DNA from: Maricaulis sp036231565
Lineage (GTDB): Bacteria > Pseudomonadota > Alphaproteobacteria > Caulobacterales > Maricaulaceae
Direction of reading: 5' to 3'
Length of the DNA: 64,000 nt
Assembly (NCBI GenBank): GCA_036231565.1
Contig: JAZAHA010000034.1
Location: 39,109 to 103,108, forward strand
The notes under the pieces: generated by a model
What the model was told of the DNA's origin: nothing
The model's database searches: none
Seen by the model: only the letters and a program-made list of their open reading frames with translations
Position numbers and translations under genes: made by a program
Part shown: positions 52,383-60,526 of the stretch, piece after piece
How the letters are laid out: every line of letters begins with the position of its first letter
Position numbering within the stretch: the stretch's first letter is position 1

Positions 52383-53042
52383 CTAGTCTGCCGCCTCGAG
52401 CGGCGGCCCCAGAAGTTCTGCCTCGATGCTCACCGTCACCCGGTCGGCCACGCCGAACGAGGAGCCTTCGGCCGGGATGCCGTAGACAAGGCCGAAAGCG
52501 GAACGGTCGAACGCGGCTGTGGCGGAAAACCCGATCCGGGCCTGCGGGTCGTAGGGCACCATGCCGGCATAGCCGCCATTATAGGTTACATCGAGTGTCA
52601 GCGGCTGCTCGATGCCCATCAGCGAAAGCGTGCCGGCTACCTGCGCCGTGTTCTCGCCGGTCAGCGTCACATCGCTCGATACGAAGCGGATGACGGGATG
52701 GTTCTCGACATCGAGCCATTGCGCACCGGTCAGTTCGGCATCGAAATCCACATCGTCGAGCGGATAATGGGTTTCCAGCGAAGCCGGGTCGATCTCGGCC
52801 GTCACGAACATCGTCTCCGGCGCCTGCGGATCGAACGCCATCTCGACGTCAAATCGCGTGAAGCGGACCGGGTAGCGCGAGAATCCCATATGGTCGACAT
52901 GGACGATAAGGCTGCCATGGGTCGCGTCTAGTCGGTAGGCACCGGCCGGTGGCGGATCCATCGGCGGCGGTGCGATATCCTGAGCCAGGACAGGCGCCGT
53001 CATCAGGGCGGCGGCGCCGAACGCGATGAGATGCGACTTCAT
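52383..53042 (-). CDS. YceI-family periplasmic lipid-binding protein
   Basis: A 219-residue protein with a signal peptide (MKSHLIAFGAAALMTAPVLA). The mature beta-barrel has GAYRLDATHGSLIVHVDHMGF, then ARIGFSATAAFDRSAFGLVYG, as in YceI/TT1927b. Members bind polyprenyl chains in the barrel. The start is two bases after the stop of an SRPBCC gene, so it is the last gene of the six-gene ArsR-SRPBCC operon. The periplasmic partner in an otherwise cytoplasmic operon is unusual. Confidence 0.9.
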   Translation of the reverse strand: MKSHLIAFGAAALMTAPVLAQDIAPPPMDPPPAGAYRLDATHGSLIVHVDHMGFSRYPVRFTRFDVEMAFDPQAPETMFVTAEIDPASLETHYPLDDVDFDAELTGAQWLDVENHPVIRFVSSDVTLTGENTAQVAGTLSLMGIEQPLTLDVTYNGGYAGMVPYDPQARIGFSATAAFDRSAFGLVYGIPAEGSSFGVADRVTVSIEAELLGPPLEAAD

Positions 53043-53044
53043 GA

Positions 53045-53521
53045 TCAGTGTACCCCTTCATGGGTTTCGGCGAGTGCCAGCGCCAATTGTTCCAGCTGCC
53101 AGGCGACGCCCTCACGGCGCGGACCGGCATTGTCGAGACCGTCAAGGAAGGCGTCCTGCTCGACATAGGTCAGCATGGTACCGTCGCCGTCTGCCTCGAA
53201 CGTGACCGTCGCCAGCGAGACCGAGATCGGTGTGTCGTCCATCGTCATGCGATAGGCCAGGATGATGCGCACGCCCACTTCGATGTCGTGGATCACGGCG
53301 TCATAGGTAAAACGTCCGCCGTCCGGCGCCCGGCCAGAGGCGCTCTCCAGACCGCCGACGCGAAAGTCGAGGGCGTGTTCGATGTCGGTAAAACCTTCAG
53401 TCTCGGCAAACCAGCGGCGTTTGGCGGCCGGCTCCGCCCAGGCGGCAAAGACTGTGCGCGGCGGAAACTCATAGCGCCGGCTGAGTGTGAACGTGTCGTG
53501 ATCGACGCGGCGATCGGTCAT
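53045..53521 (-). CDS. SRPBCC/AHSA1-domain protein, fourth copy
   Basis: A 158-residue START-like (AHSA1) protein. TLSRRYEFPPRTVFAAWAEPAAKRRWF gives the first helix-strand unit, and DALFRVGG-like LDFRVGGLESASG the glycine-rich turn. The ending is RREGVAWQLEQLALALA. Known relatives bind hydrophobic ligands or act as chaperone co-activators. The start (ATG 53521) overlaps the previous stop by four bases. Ligand unknown. Confidence 0.85.
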   Translation of the reverse strand: MTDRRVDHDTFTLSRRYEFPPRTVFAAWAEPAAKRRWFAETEGFTDIEHALDFRVGGLESASGRAPDGGRFTYDAVIHDIEVGVRIILAYRMTMDDTPISVSLATVTFEADGDGTMLTYVEQDAFLDGLDNAGPRREGVAWQLEQLALALAETHEGVH

Positions 53522-54009
53522 GCAATGTCTCCCCTGAAGGGTTTGGTGTCGGGCTTCTCCACCCACACGCCCAGATACGAGGCCAGAGCGGCGAGCAGGG
53601 TTTTCCAGCCCTCGCGCGTTGTTTCTTCGTAGGCCGCCCATTGTTCGGGCAACTCCTGGACCAGCGTGATCCGGCAGCCCGTCTTTTCCGGCAGAATGGT
53701 GACGGTCACCCGCCCGCCGTCAGCCGGATCAAGATCGGCGCTTTCACCTGCAATGAAGCGGAAGATGAGCCGATGCGGCCGATCGATCTCGATATACTCG
53801 CCGATATGATAGGTATCGCCACCTTCGCGACGGTCGACGATCACAAAGCGTCCGCCAGGCCGGGCATCGATGTCACAGCGCACGACGGTTGAGTCGGACA
53901 GGGTAAACAGCCAGTGGCGGGCATGCTCCGGATCCAGCCAGGCGGCAAAGACATCATCCGGGTCGGCTTCCAGATGGCGTTCTGCGGTCACGGTGAGTTG
54001 GTCTGTCAT
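53518..54009 (-). CDS. SRPBCC/AHSA1-domain protein, third copy
   Basis: A 163-residue AHSA1-type protein. AERHLEADPDDVFAAWLDPEHARHWLF opens the fold, and RCDIDARPGGRFVIVDRREG gives the central strands. It ends with EETTREGWKTLLAALASYL. It overlaps both neighbouring genes by four bases. Similar in layout to the other three copies, but side chains differ, so they are probably distinct paralogues rather than recent duplications. Confidence 0.85.
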   Translation of the reverse strand: MTDQLTVTAERHLEADPDDVFAAWLDPEHARHWLFTLSDSTVVRCDIDARPGGRFVIVDRREGGDTYHIGEYIEIDRPHRLIFRFIAGESADLDPADGGRVTVTILPEKTGCRITLVQELPEQWAAYEETTREGWKTLLAALASYLGVWVEKPDTKPFRGDIA

Positions 54010-54476
54010 GGGATGGTCTCCCGCGTCAGGTGTGAAACCAGGTTTTCCAGCAAGGCGCCCCATCCTTCGCGATAGCCGGCGAAGATGTCCGAACCCGTCT
54101 CCGCCGCGATCTGCAGCGTCAGCCGCATGCGGGCGCCGGCCCCGTCCGGGTCGATCTCGACCGTTGCCAGCGCGGAGGACAGGTTGCGACCTGCAAGGCT
54201 GACGGTCTCGGACATCACGATGCGACGATCCGGCACGATATCCTGATAGTAAACCACCGCCTCGTAGGCGCTGGCGTCGCCATCGGCCCAGCAGCGGCTG
54301 ATGTCGCAGCCGCCGACCCGGAAATCATCCGCGTCATAGACGAGATGAAGGTGGTCTGCCGGCTTCTGCCACTGTGTCCGCCCGTCCACATCCTTCCAGG
54401 CCGTGAATATCTGCGCCGGCGTAGCGTCATAGCGCCGCTCCAGCGTGAAGCGTTCATGGGTGATCCGGCTGGTCAT
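54006..54476 (-). CDS. SRPBCC/AHSA1-domain protein, second copy
   Basis: A 156-residue AHSA1-type protein: FTLERRYDATPAQIFTAWKD at the front, ADDFRVGGCDISRCW in the middle, and FAGYREGWGALLENLVSHL at the end. It overlaps the first-copy gene by four bases at its start and the third-copy gene at its end. Confidence 0.85.
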   Translation of the reverse strand: MTSRITHERFTLERRYDATPAQIFTAWKDVDGRTQWQKPADHLHLVYDADDFRVGGCDISRCWADGDASAYEAVVYYQDIVPDRRIVMSETVSLAGRNLSSALATVEIDPDGAGARMRLTLQIAAETGSDIFAGYREGWGALLENLVSHLTRETIP

Positions 54477-54991
54477 CTGGAATCTGCCTTCATCGCCGTC
54501 ACGGTCTCGACGAGCTGTTCGATCACGGTGCCCCATCCATCATGGAAGCCCATGGCTTCATGGCGTTCGCGAGACGCCCTGTCCGGGTGCAACACCGTGG
54601 CGATGTAATGCGTTCCCGCACCGTCCGGCCTGAATTCGATCCCGGCGGTCATGTGAATACCGCCGCAATGCTCGGCATCGCCGGCCGGCCGGTAGCCCGG
54701 CAGCAGCGCGCTGGTCCAGGCAATCCAGGCTTTCGGTTCGACCGCGACGAAGATACCCGCATTGTCGAAGCGCTCGCCTTCGGGCGATTGCATCACGGTG
54801 CGGAACATGCCGCCCGGACGCAGGTCCATCTCGATCTCCGGCGTTGTCCAGGGGCGCGGCACCCACCATTGTTTGAGGCGTTCCGGGTCGGTCCAGGCCG
54901 ACCAGACCAGATCGACGGGCGCATCGATACGGCGATCGATGGCCAGATCGGTTTCGGGGTTGAAGCGGGCCCAGTCACGTTTGCGGGTCAT
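54473..54991 (-). CDS. SRPBCC/AHSA1-domain protein, first copy
   Basis: A 172-residue AHSA1-type protein. DRRIDAPVDLVWSAWTDPERLKQWW is the opening unit, and EIEMDLRPGGMFRTVMQSPEG the glycine turn. It ends with HDGWGTVIEQLVETVTAM. It overlaps the ArsR regulator by 17 bases and the next SRPBCC gene by four. Paired ArsR-SRPBCC genes are well known in bacteria; the regulator may respond to the same ligand. Confidence 0.87.
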   Translation of the reverse strand: MTRKRDWARFNPETDLAIDRRIDAPVDLVWSAWTDPERLKQWWVPRPWTTPEIEMDLRPGGMFRTVMQSPEGERFDNAGIFVAVEPKAWIAWTSALLPGYRPAGDAEHCGGIHMTAGIEFRPDGAGTHYIATVLHPDRASRERHEAMGFHDGWGTVIEQLVETVTAMKADSR

Positions 54992-55331
54992 CGGGGGTTT
55001 CCTTTGCAGCCATGTCCCTGAGGTAGGCGTCGAGCCGGTCGAGCCGGGTCTCCCACAGCGCTTTCTGCTTCGACAGCCAGTCCTGTGCCTCGCTCAGACG
55101 CGCGGTTTCCAGCCGGCAGGTCCTCACCCGTCCGGTCTTCTGCGTGCGGATCAGCCCGCCCGTCTCCAGCACTTTGAGGTGCTGCATCAGGGACGGCAGA
55201 GCCATTTCGAAAGGTTCGGCAAGCTCGGACACCGAGGCCGGCCCCTCGATAAGACGGGCGATAACAGCCCGGCGTGTCGGGTCCGCCAGGGCGTGAAAGG
55301 TAGAATCGAGATGCGTCTGACAGTTAGGCAT
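54975..55331 (-). CDS. ArsR-family transcriptional regulator, first gene of the SRPBCC operon
   Basis: A 118-residue winged-helix regulator. FHALADPTRRAVIARLIEG and VSELAEPFEMALPSLMQHLKVLE are the ArsR DNA-binding helices, and RTCRLETARLSEAQDWLSKQ the C-terminal part. The metal-binding ELCVCDL motif is absent, as is usual for regulators paired with SRPBCC proteins. It would sense an organic ligand or act without metal. A 14-base inverted repeat covers its start codon, suggesting autoregulation. Confidence 0.9.
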   Translation of the reverse strand: MPNCQTHLDSTFHALADPTRRAVIARLIEGPASVSELAEPFEMALPSLMQHLKVLETGGLIRTQKTGRVRTCRLETARLSEAQDWLSKQKALWETRLDRLDAYLRDMAAKETPDDPQT

Positions 55332-55338
55332 GTGCCTA
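55325..55338. promoter_or_regulatory. Inverted repeat over the ArsR start, possible operator
   Basis: TAGGCATGTGCCTA has six-base arms around TG and covers the ArsR start codon. GTTAGGC also occurs at 55323 and, inverted, at 55385-55391 (GCCTAAC), 55 bases away. This suggests paired operator half-sites in the promoter region. Binding by the ArsR protein is inferred only. Confidence 0.4.
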
Positions 55339-55511
55339 GGCTTTCAGCGCCAAGCCGCGCCGTCAACCGAAAACTTATATGTTCGCCTAACTTTTATCCA
55401 ACCTACTGATCTAAAACAAAAACAGCATACGACTTCGCGCTTGCGATATTACTCGGCTCGATAATTTCCATAGTTTCAATTGATTATCTTTCGCAGGCGC
55501 GCAGGCATAAT
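55332..55511. promoter_or_regulatory. AT-rich promoter region upstream of the ArsR operon and of a candidate RNA
   Basis: About 180 bases, clearly more AT-rich than the surroundings between 55370 and 55490. It must hold the ArsR operon promoter. On the plus strand, TTATCT (55484-55489) and CATAAT (55506-55511) could form a -35/-10 pair with 16 bases between, feeding the candidate RNA below. No coding frame looks real here. Confidence 0.4.
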
Positions 55512-55514
55512 CTG

Positions 55515-55640
55515 AAACCAGCGGCAAGACGCGACGGATCTGACCGGTTTTGCGCCGGCGGCGAGCCATTTCGGACTGACCCGGCCCGCCGCCACTCAGC
55601 AAACTGAAGGACGCGGACCCTTAGTCCGCGTCCTCTTTTT
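55515..55640 (+). ncRNA. Candidate structured small RNA ending in a terminator
   Basis: A stretch without coding potential between divergent genes ends in a strong terminator that no plus-strand gene explains. It contains an 11-pair stem with a single mismatch, 55557-55567 (GGCGGCGAGCC) with 55583-55593 (GGCCCGCCGCC) and a 15-base loop. The terminator follows at 55609-55640. A possible promoter lies just upstream (CATAAT at 55506). Length would be about 120 bases. I know no family that fits. Confidence 0.45.
55609..55640 (+). terminator. Rho-independent terminator with no plus-strand gene before it
   Basis: A perfect 10-bp stem GGACGCGGAC with GTCCGCGTCC, loop CCTTA, and a T-rich tail (TCTTTTTG-like). 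The next gene on this strand starts 92 bases downstream; the gene upstream is on the other strand. Confidence 0.88.
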
Positions 55641-55731
55641 GTTGCGCCGGCCCCGGCGTGACCGTGCGCACACCCCACCCCTCCTCCCCCGATGGATACT
55701 GCCTGCCCATTCGACTGCCAGGGAGGACGTC

Positions 55732-56640
55732 ATGGCCACGCTCGAATGCCGGCTGATCAATGCCTCGATCGCCTGTTATGCGATCAGGAACGGGGCGCTC
55801 GATCCCGCCAATCCCAATCTCGCAAAGCTCGGCCTGAAGCCGGGCACTCAGCCGACCGTCTTTGTGAACGGGCCGGAACACATCAATGCCGGCTTTGTCG
55901 CGGAAACGGCGGATGACTGGGTTGTGCTCGCGCTGCGCGGTACGCTGCCGCCTTTCAAGGGCAATCTGTGGGCGTGGATCCGAGACTGGCTGCAGGATTT
56001 CGAGGCCGGCCCGACCGACTGGACGATTGGCGGACGCATCTTCGGTCGCGTGGAGACCGGCTTTGCCACCGGCATGCTCAGCATCTGGCCCATGGCCAAG
56101 GCCGCAATCGACGCCATCGATCTGACCGGCAAGCGCGGCATTCTCGTTACCGGCCACTCCAAGGGCGCCGCGATGACCTTCCTCGCGACCTCGCTGATCA
56201 AGTCCGAACACCCGCACATGCTGGTGCAGAATTGCTGCTTCGCCGCCCCGCTGACCTGCGATGCGACTTTCCAGAGCAATTATGATGCATTGGGCCTGCG
56301 CCCCTTCACCGTGCGCTACCAGAACGAGTACGACATCGTGCCCTTCCTGCCCTGGTGGCCGGCCCTGACACTGGCCGCCAGCGCCGAGCGGCGCGAGCGT
56401 GGCGAAGCGGTGCAGATGGCGCCGGAAGCCTGGCCGGAGCCCGGCAATAGTGCGTCGGACAATCTCTACAAGCCGGTCGGCATCCTTCGCTATATCGGTC
56501 CCGATTGTCTGATCGAGTATGGCACGAAGGCCGAGAATGATGCCTGGGCCGCGCTCTGGCAGGCGATCGATGCGGGCAACTTCCGCGAGATCGCGGAGGC
56601 GCACTCTGCGTCCGGCCGCTATTGCACCTGCATCTGCTGA
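55732..56640 (+). CDS. Class 3 lipase-like alpha/beta hydrolase
   Basis: A 302-residue protein of the lipase class 3 type. LVTGHSKGAAMTFLA carries the nucleophile Ser143 in G-H-S-K-G. The later YQNEYDIVPFLPWWP likely holds the catalytic Asp. WVVLALRGTLPPFKGNLW resembles the oxyanion/cap region of these lipases. No signal peptide is seen. GGGAGGACGTC precedes ATG 55732. It converges on the MscS gene with six bases between. Substrate unknown. Confidence 0.85.
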   Translation: MATLECRLINASIACYAIRNGALDPANPNLAKLGLKPGTQPTVFVNGPEHINAGFVAETADDWVVLALRGTLPPFKGNLWAWIRDWLQDFEAGPTDWTIGGRIFGRVETGFATGMLSIWPMAKAAIDAIDLTGKRGILVTGHSKGAAMTFLATSLIKSEHPHMLVQNCCFAAPLTCDATFQSNYDALGLRPFTVRYQNEYDIVPFLPWWPALTLAASAERRERGEAVQMAPEAWPEPGNSASDNLYKPVGILRYIGPDCLIEYGTKAENDAWAALWQAIDAGNFREIAEAHSASGRYCTCIC

Positions 56641-56646
56641 GGCGGA

Positions 56647-57990
56647 TCAGGTGTCGGACGGTCCAGGCATTTCCTTCACGTGCACATCCATCTGCGGGAA
56701 GGGGAATTCGATGCCATTCTCGTGGAAGCTCTTCCAGATCGCCATGTAGACGTCGCTGCGGACATTGGAGAGCCCGTTCTGCGGGTCGGAGATCCAGAAG
56801 CGCAGGTCGAAATTGACCGAGCTGTCGCCGAACTCCATCAGATTGCAGACCGGCGTCTTGTCCGGCACGACCCGGTCAACGGTCTGGGCGGCGGCGATGG
56901 CAAGCTGCTGCACCTTCTCCATGTCCACAGTCCCGTAGGACACGCCGAAGGGGGCGTGCTGGCGCACCACCCGGTCGGATTTGGACCAGTTGATCACGCC
57001 ATTGGCGATGAAATGCTCGTTCGGGATGAGATGCTCGGTACCGTCGCGCGTGCGCATCGAGACATAGCGCGACTGCATCCCCGTCACCCAGCCGAACTGG
57101 CCGTCGACTTCCAGCGCATCGCCCGGCTTGATCGACTTGTCGGCCAGCAGCGTGAAGCCGGCGGCGAAGTTCGCCACGGTCTTCTGCAGACCCAGGCCGA
57201 CCCCGATACCGACAGCACCGGAAAAGATCGCCAGCGTGGCCAGGTTGAAGCCGGTCAGCTGCAGCGCGATCAGCAGCGCCACGATCGGCAGGACAAAGCC
57301 GAGCACCTTGGAGATCAGCGCCCGCAAGGCCGGCGAAATCTCGTCGGCACGTTCCAGCTGGGTATTGATAGCGCGGCCGGCAAAGGAGGCCGCCCAGAAC
57401 AGCACGCCGAAATAGATCAGCGTGCGCAGCACGTCGAACAGGGAGAGATCGACAGGATCGCCCTCCTCCGTCTCGCCCAGCGGGATGGCCAGTGCCTGCA
57501 GCTGCATGACGACATCGTCGAGCAGACCGAACACATCGAGCGCCGCCACCGGCCAGGCGATGTAGAAAGCGACCTGCGACCAGAAGCGCGAGCGGATGAT
57601 CAGCGTCACGGCGCGGATCACCAGCCAGGCCGTCATCAGGCTCATCGCCGCGTTGATGAGGTGGAAGGGCCGGTCGACCGCCCCCAGCACCACACGCTCG
57701 ATCGCCAGCACAGCCAGCAGCGCCAGCGGTGTGGCCAGGGCAATCGCCGCGGTCAGAAGCCGCCGTGCCAGACCCGTGCGGATCAGTTCGCGCGTATGCG
57801 CCTCGACCAGATGACGCAGCCGCGGCCCGAAGATCAGCGCCGGGATGAAAGCCGCCGCCACCAGCCCGATCTGGATCGCGATATTGATGTCCAGCAGGGT
57901 TTCCTGGAGCCAGGTCAGGATATCGCCGAAACGGCCCTGAAACGCTTCGAGCGGCAGGAGTTCGTCGAGAGCGGAATCATCCTGTGTCAT
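56647..57990 (-). CDS. MscS-family mechanosensitive ion channel
   Basis: A 447-residue membrane protein with about five N-terminal helices and the MscS core: SGAVGIGVGLGLQKTVANFAAGFTLLADKSIKPGD is the pore helix and hinge, and RYVSMRTRDGTEHLIPNEHFI the beta domain. The C-terminus has FDLRFWISDPQNGLSNVRSDVYMAIWKSFHENGIEFPFPQ. It is larger than E. coli MscS (286) because of extra helices. It opens under osmotic downshock to release solutes. AAGG precedes ATG 57990. Single gene. Confidence 0.92.
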   Translation of the reverse strand: MTQDDSALDELLPLEAFQGRFGDILTWLQETLLDINIAIQIGLVAAAFIPALIFGPRLRHLVEAHTRELIRTGLARRLLTAAIALATPLALLAVLAIERVVLGAVDRPFHLINAAMSLMTAWLVIRAVTLIIRSRFWSQVAFYIAWPVAALDVFGLLDDVVMQLQALAIPLGETEEGDPVDLSLFDVLRTLIYFGVLFWAASFAGRAINTQLERADEISPALRALISKVLGFVLPIVALLIALQLTGFNLATLAIFSGAVGIGVGLGLQKTVANFAAGFTLLADKSIKPGDALEVDGQFGWVTGMQSRYVSMRTRDGTEHLIPNEHFIANGVINWSKSDRVVRQHAPFGVSYGTVDMEKVQQLAIAAAQTVDRVVPDKTPVCNLMEFGDSSVNFDLRFWISDPQNGLSNVRSDVYMAIWKSFHENGIEFPFPQMDVHVKEMPGPSDT

Positions 57991-58121
57991 GGGCCTTGTC
58001 GCTCCGGCTCGTGCGGTGAGATCAAAGGGTTAGCACGAGATGCGCGCGCAGGACCAGAGGCGGAAAGGAACGGGCGACGGTTTCAGCCGTTGCAACCCGT
58101 ATAGCCACAAGGGAGGTCATC

Positions 58122-58373
58122 ATGGCCACTCTCCATGCGCGCGAGTTGCGCACCGTGTGGCGGCGCCGGCTTTTCACCTTCGCGGTCGCCACCTTTATCG
58201 TCCTCGCCCTGCTTCTCGCCGTCGGCAGCCCGCTGATGGCTGAATACGTCCAACCGGGCCTGATCGGCCCTGTCGTCTTTGCTGTCGAGTGGGTGGTGAT
58301 TGCCGCGGGCCTGACCTGGCTGGCATTGTTCGCCCTGTCGAAGCGGCGCCGGGACCGGCCCGGAGCCGAATAG
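58122..58373 (+). CDS. Small membrane protein, unknown function
   Basis: An 83-residue protein with two hydrophobic helices (FTFAVATFIVLALLLAVGSPL and VVFAVEWVVIAAGLTWLALFAL), and a basic C-terminus. GGGAGG precedes ATG 58122. No family recognised. Divergent from the MscS gene and convergent with the next one. Confidence 0.65.
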   Translation: MATLHARELRTVWRRRLFTFAVATFIVLALLLAVGSPLMAEYVQPGLIGPVVFAVEWVVIAAGLTWLALFALSKRRRDRPGAE

Positions 58374-58382
58374 TCCGGGCCG

Positions 58383-58823
58383 CTATCGCCCTCGGTAGTA
58401 GCGGCGGGCAACGCCGACAAAGATCGGGCTGGCCAGGAAAGCGTACCACGCCCCGGCGATACCCGTCGCGAACAACGAGAAAAAGACAATGCTGGCCGCA
58501 CTGTCATAGGCGCCGTTGGCGGCGCTTGCCGACAGGAGTGCTCCACTCAGCCCACACAGCGTGGCCAGCCCGATCGCCGGTCCGCCGACGAGAAAGCGCC
58601 GCCATTTGAACGCCATGCTTGGTGGCTGGTCCAGCCTTCGCGCCCACCAGGTCGAGAGGGCAAAGTCCGCCATCCAGATCACGGCAAAGCCGGCCGACAA
58701 TCCAACCAGGATAGCTGCTGGCACGCCCCCGGGTCCGGACAGTGCTGTGACGGCCCGAAGGAGCGCGACGCAGGCCGCCACGCCCCCGGCGAGCACGACA
58801 GTCCGGTTGGGGCGGCGTACCAC
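58383..58823 (-). CDS. Membrane protein with about four helices, unknown function
   Basis: A 146-residue protein with hydrophobic segments near 9-25, 36-55, 75-97 and 110-140. It starts with GTG at 58823, one base after the gatB stop, so it is probably translated by coupling to gatB. No family recognised; a role linked to gatB is not implied. Confidence 0.6.
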   Translation of the reverse strand: MVRRPNRTVVLAGGVAACVALLRAVTALSGPGGVPAAILVGLSAGFAVIWMADFALSTWWARRLDQPPSMAFKWRRFLVGGPAIGLATLCGLSGALLSASAANGAYDSAASIVFFSLFATGIAGAWYAFLASPIFVGVARRYYRGR

Positions 58824-58824
58824 C

Positions 58825-60318
58825 CTAGCCCAGCAGCTTCTTCTGCAGAATTTCGTTCACGGCCTGAGGATTGGCCTTGCCCTGCATGGCCTTCATCACC
58901 TGACCGACGAACCAGCCCATGGCCTTGGGCTTTTCCCGCACAGACGCGGCCTGATCGGGATTATCGGCGATCAGCTGGTCGATCACGGCCTCGATAGCGC
59001 CGGTATCGGTGACCTGCTTGAGGCCGCGCTCCTCGACGATCGTCGCCGGGTCGCCACCTTCAGCCCACAGGATCTCGAACACGTCCTTGGCGATCTTGCC
59101 GGAAATGGTCTCGTCCTCGATGAGGGCGACCAGACCGCCCAGCTGTGCGGCGGAAACCGGGCAGTCGGTGATGGTCAGGCCTTCCTTGTTGAGGCGACCA
59201 TAGAGCTCGTTATTGACCCAGTTCGAGGCCAGCTTGGCATCGCGCCCCGCAGCGACTTCCTCGAAATAGGCTGCACGATCCTTGTCGGCCGCCAACACGG
59301 ACGCGTCATAGTCCGACAGGCCGAGCACGGAGACAAAGCGTTCCCGCTTGGCGTCGGGCAGTTCCGGCAGACCGGCCTTGATCTCGTCCACCCAGGTCTG
59401 CTGCAGCTCCAGCGGCAGCAGGTCGGGATCGGGGAAATAGCGGTAGTCGTGTGCCTCTTCCTTGGACCGCATGGAGCGCGTCACACCGGTATTGGCGTCG
59501 AACAGGCGGGTCTCCTGATCGACCTTGCCGCCTTCCTCGAGGATGTCGATCTGGCGCTGGGCCTCATACTCGATCGCCTGGCGGATAAAGCGCAGCGAGT
59601 TGACGTTCTTGATCTCGCAACGCGTGCCCAGATGCTTGAAATCGCCCGTCTCGCGGAATTTCTCGTAGGCTCCCGGCTTGCAGACCGACACGTTCACGTC
59701 GGCGCGCAGCTGGCCCTTTTCCATGTCGCCACCACACGTCCCCAGATAGCGCAGGATGGTGCGCAGTTTGGAGACATAGGCCGAAGCCTCTTCCGGCGAG
59801 CGGATGTCCGGCTTGGAGACAATCTCCATCAGCGCCACACCCGAGCGGTTGAGGTCGACATAGGTGGAGTTGGGATCAAGGTCGTGGATCGATTTGCCGG
59901 CATCCTGTTCCAGGTGCAGCCGCTCGATACGCACGGTGAAGCGCGAGCCGTCGTCGCGCTCGCACTCGATGGCGCCCTCGCCCACGATCGGGAACTGGAA
60001 TTGCGAGATCTGATAGCCCTGCGGCAGATCGGGATAGAAATAGTTCTTCCGGTCAAAGCGCGACCAGTTGTTGATCTTCGCATTGAGGCCGAGACCGGTT
60101 TTCACCGCCTGTTCGACGACGTGCTCGTTGATCACGGGCAGCATGCCGGGCATCGCCGCATCGACCAGCGAGACCTGGGAATTCGGTGCCGCACCGAAAG
60201 CGGTCGCCGCGCCGGAGAACAGCTTTGCGTTCGAGACCACCTGGGCATGAATTTCCAGGCCCATCACGACTTCCCAATCGCCGGTCACGCCCGGCAGTGT
60301 GTAGGTGTTCTCGGCCAT
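58825..60318 (-). CDS. gatB: Asp-tRNA(Asn)/Glu-tRNA(Gln) amidotransferase subunit B
   Basis: A 497-residue protein. WEVVMGLEIHAQV and YFYPDLPQGYQISQFQFP are typical of GatB, as are DGSRFTVRIERLHLEQDAGKS and SHDYRYFPDPDLLPL-like AHDYRYFPDPDLLPL. The C-terminal tRNA-binding YqeY-like domain ends in VNEILQKKLLG. With GatA and GatC it amidates mischarged Glu-tRNA(Gln) and Asp-tRNA(Asn). ATG 60318 is chosen because GAGGAAGG precedes it; the frame is open to 60414. It is separated from gatA-gatC by three genes. Confidence 0.96.
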   Translation of the reverse strand: MAENTYTLPGVTGDWEVVMGLEIHAQVVSNAKLFSGAATAFGAAPNSQVSLVDAAMPGMLPVINEHVVEQAVKTGLGLNAKINNWSRFDRKNYFYPDLPQGYQISQFQFPIVGEGAIECERDDGSRFTVRIERLHLEQDAGKSIHDLDPNSTYVDLNRSGVALMEIVSKPDIRSPEEASAYVSKLRTILRYLGTCGGDMEKGQLRADVNVSVCKPGAYEKFRETGDFKHLGTRCEIKNVNSLRFIRQAIEYEAQRQIDILEEGGKVDQETRLFDANTGVTRSMRSKEEAHDYRYFPDPDLLPLELQQTWVDEIKAGLPELPDAKRERFVSVLGLSDYDASVLAADKDRAAYFEEVAAGRDAKLASNWVNNELYGRLNKEGLTITDCPVSAAQLGGLVALIEDETISGKIAKDVFEILWAEGGDPATIVEERGLKQVTDTGAIEAVIDQLIADNPDQAASVREKPKAMGWFVGQVMKAMQGKANPQAVNEILQKKLLG

Positions 60319-60391
60319 TCTGGACCTTCCTCTCAGATACGCGCTGTCAGCGGAAAGAAACCCGCTGCCCGGTCGGCAAACGCCGTGCCTG

Positions 60392-60408
60392 CACTCAAGA
60401 TTTGAGTG
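60392..60408. promoter_or_regulatory. Perfect inverted repeat upstream of gatB
   Basis: CACTCAAGATTTGAGTG: seven-base perfect arms with a three-base centre, between the divergent gatB and the secreted-protein gene. It may be an operator; no T-run is nearby. Confidence 0.35.
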
Positions 60409-60526
60409 ACTCATACCCCGCCCGCGTCAAGCCCGATAGGCCATATTGCACCCTGAAACAGCTCGACAGATGCCCGTGCCCGGCCTAGAAATGAAAACCT
60501 GAAATTGCTATGAAAGGCCGCACACC

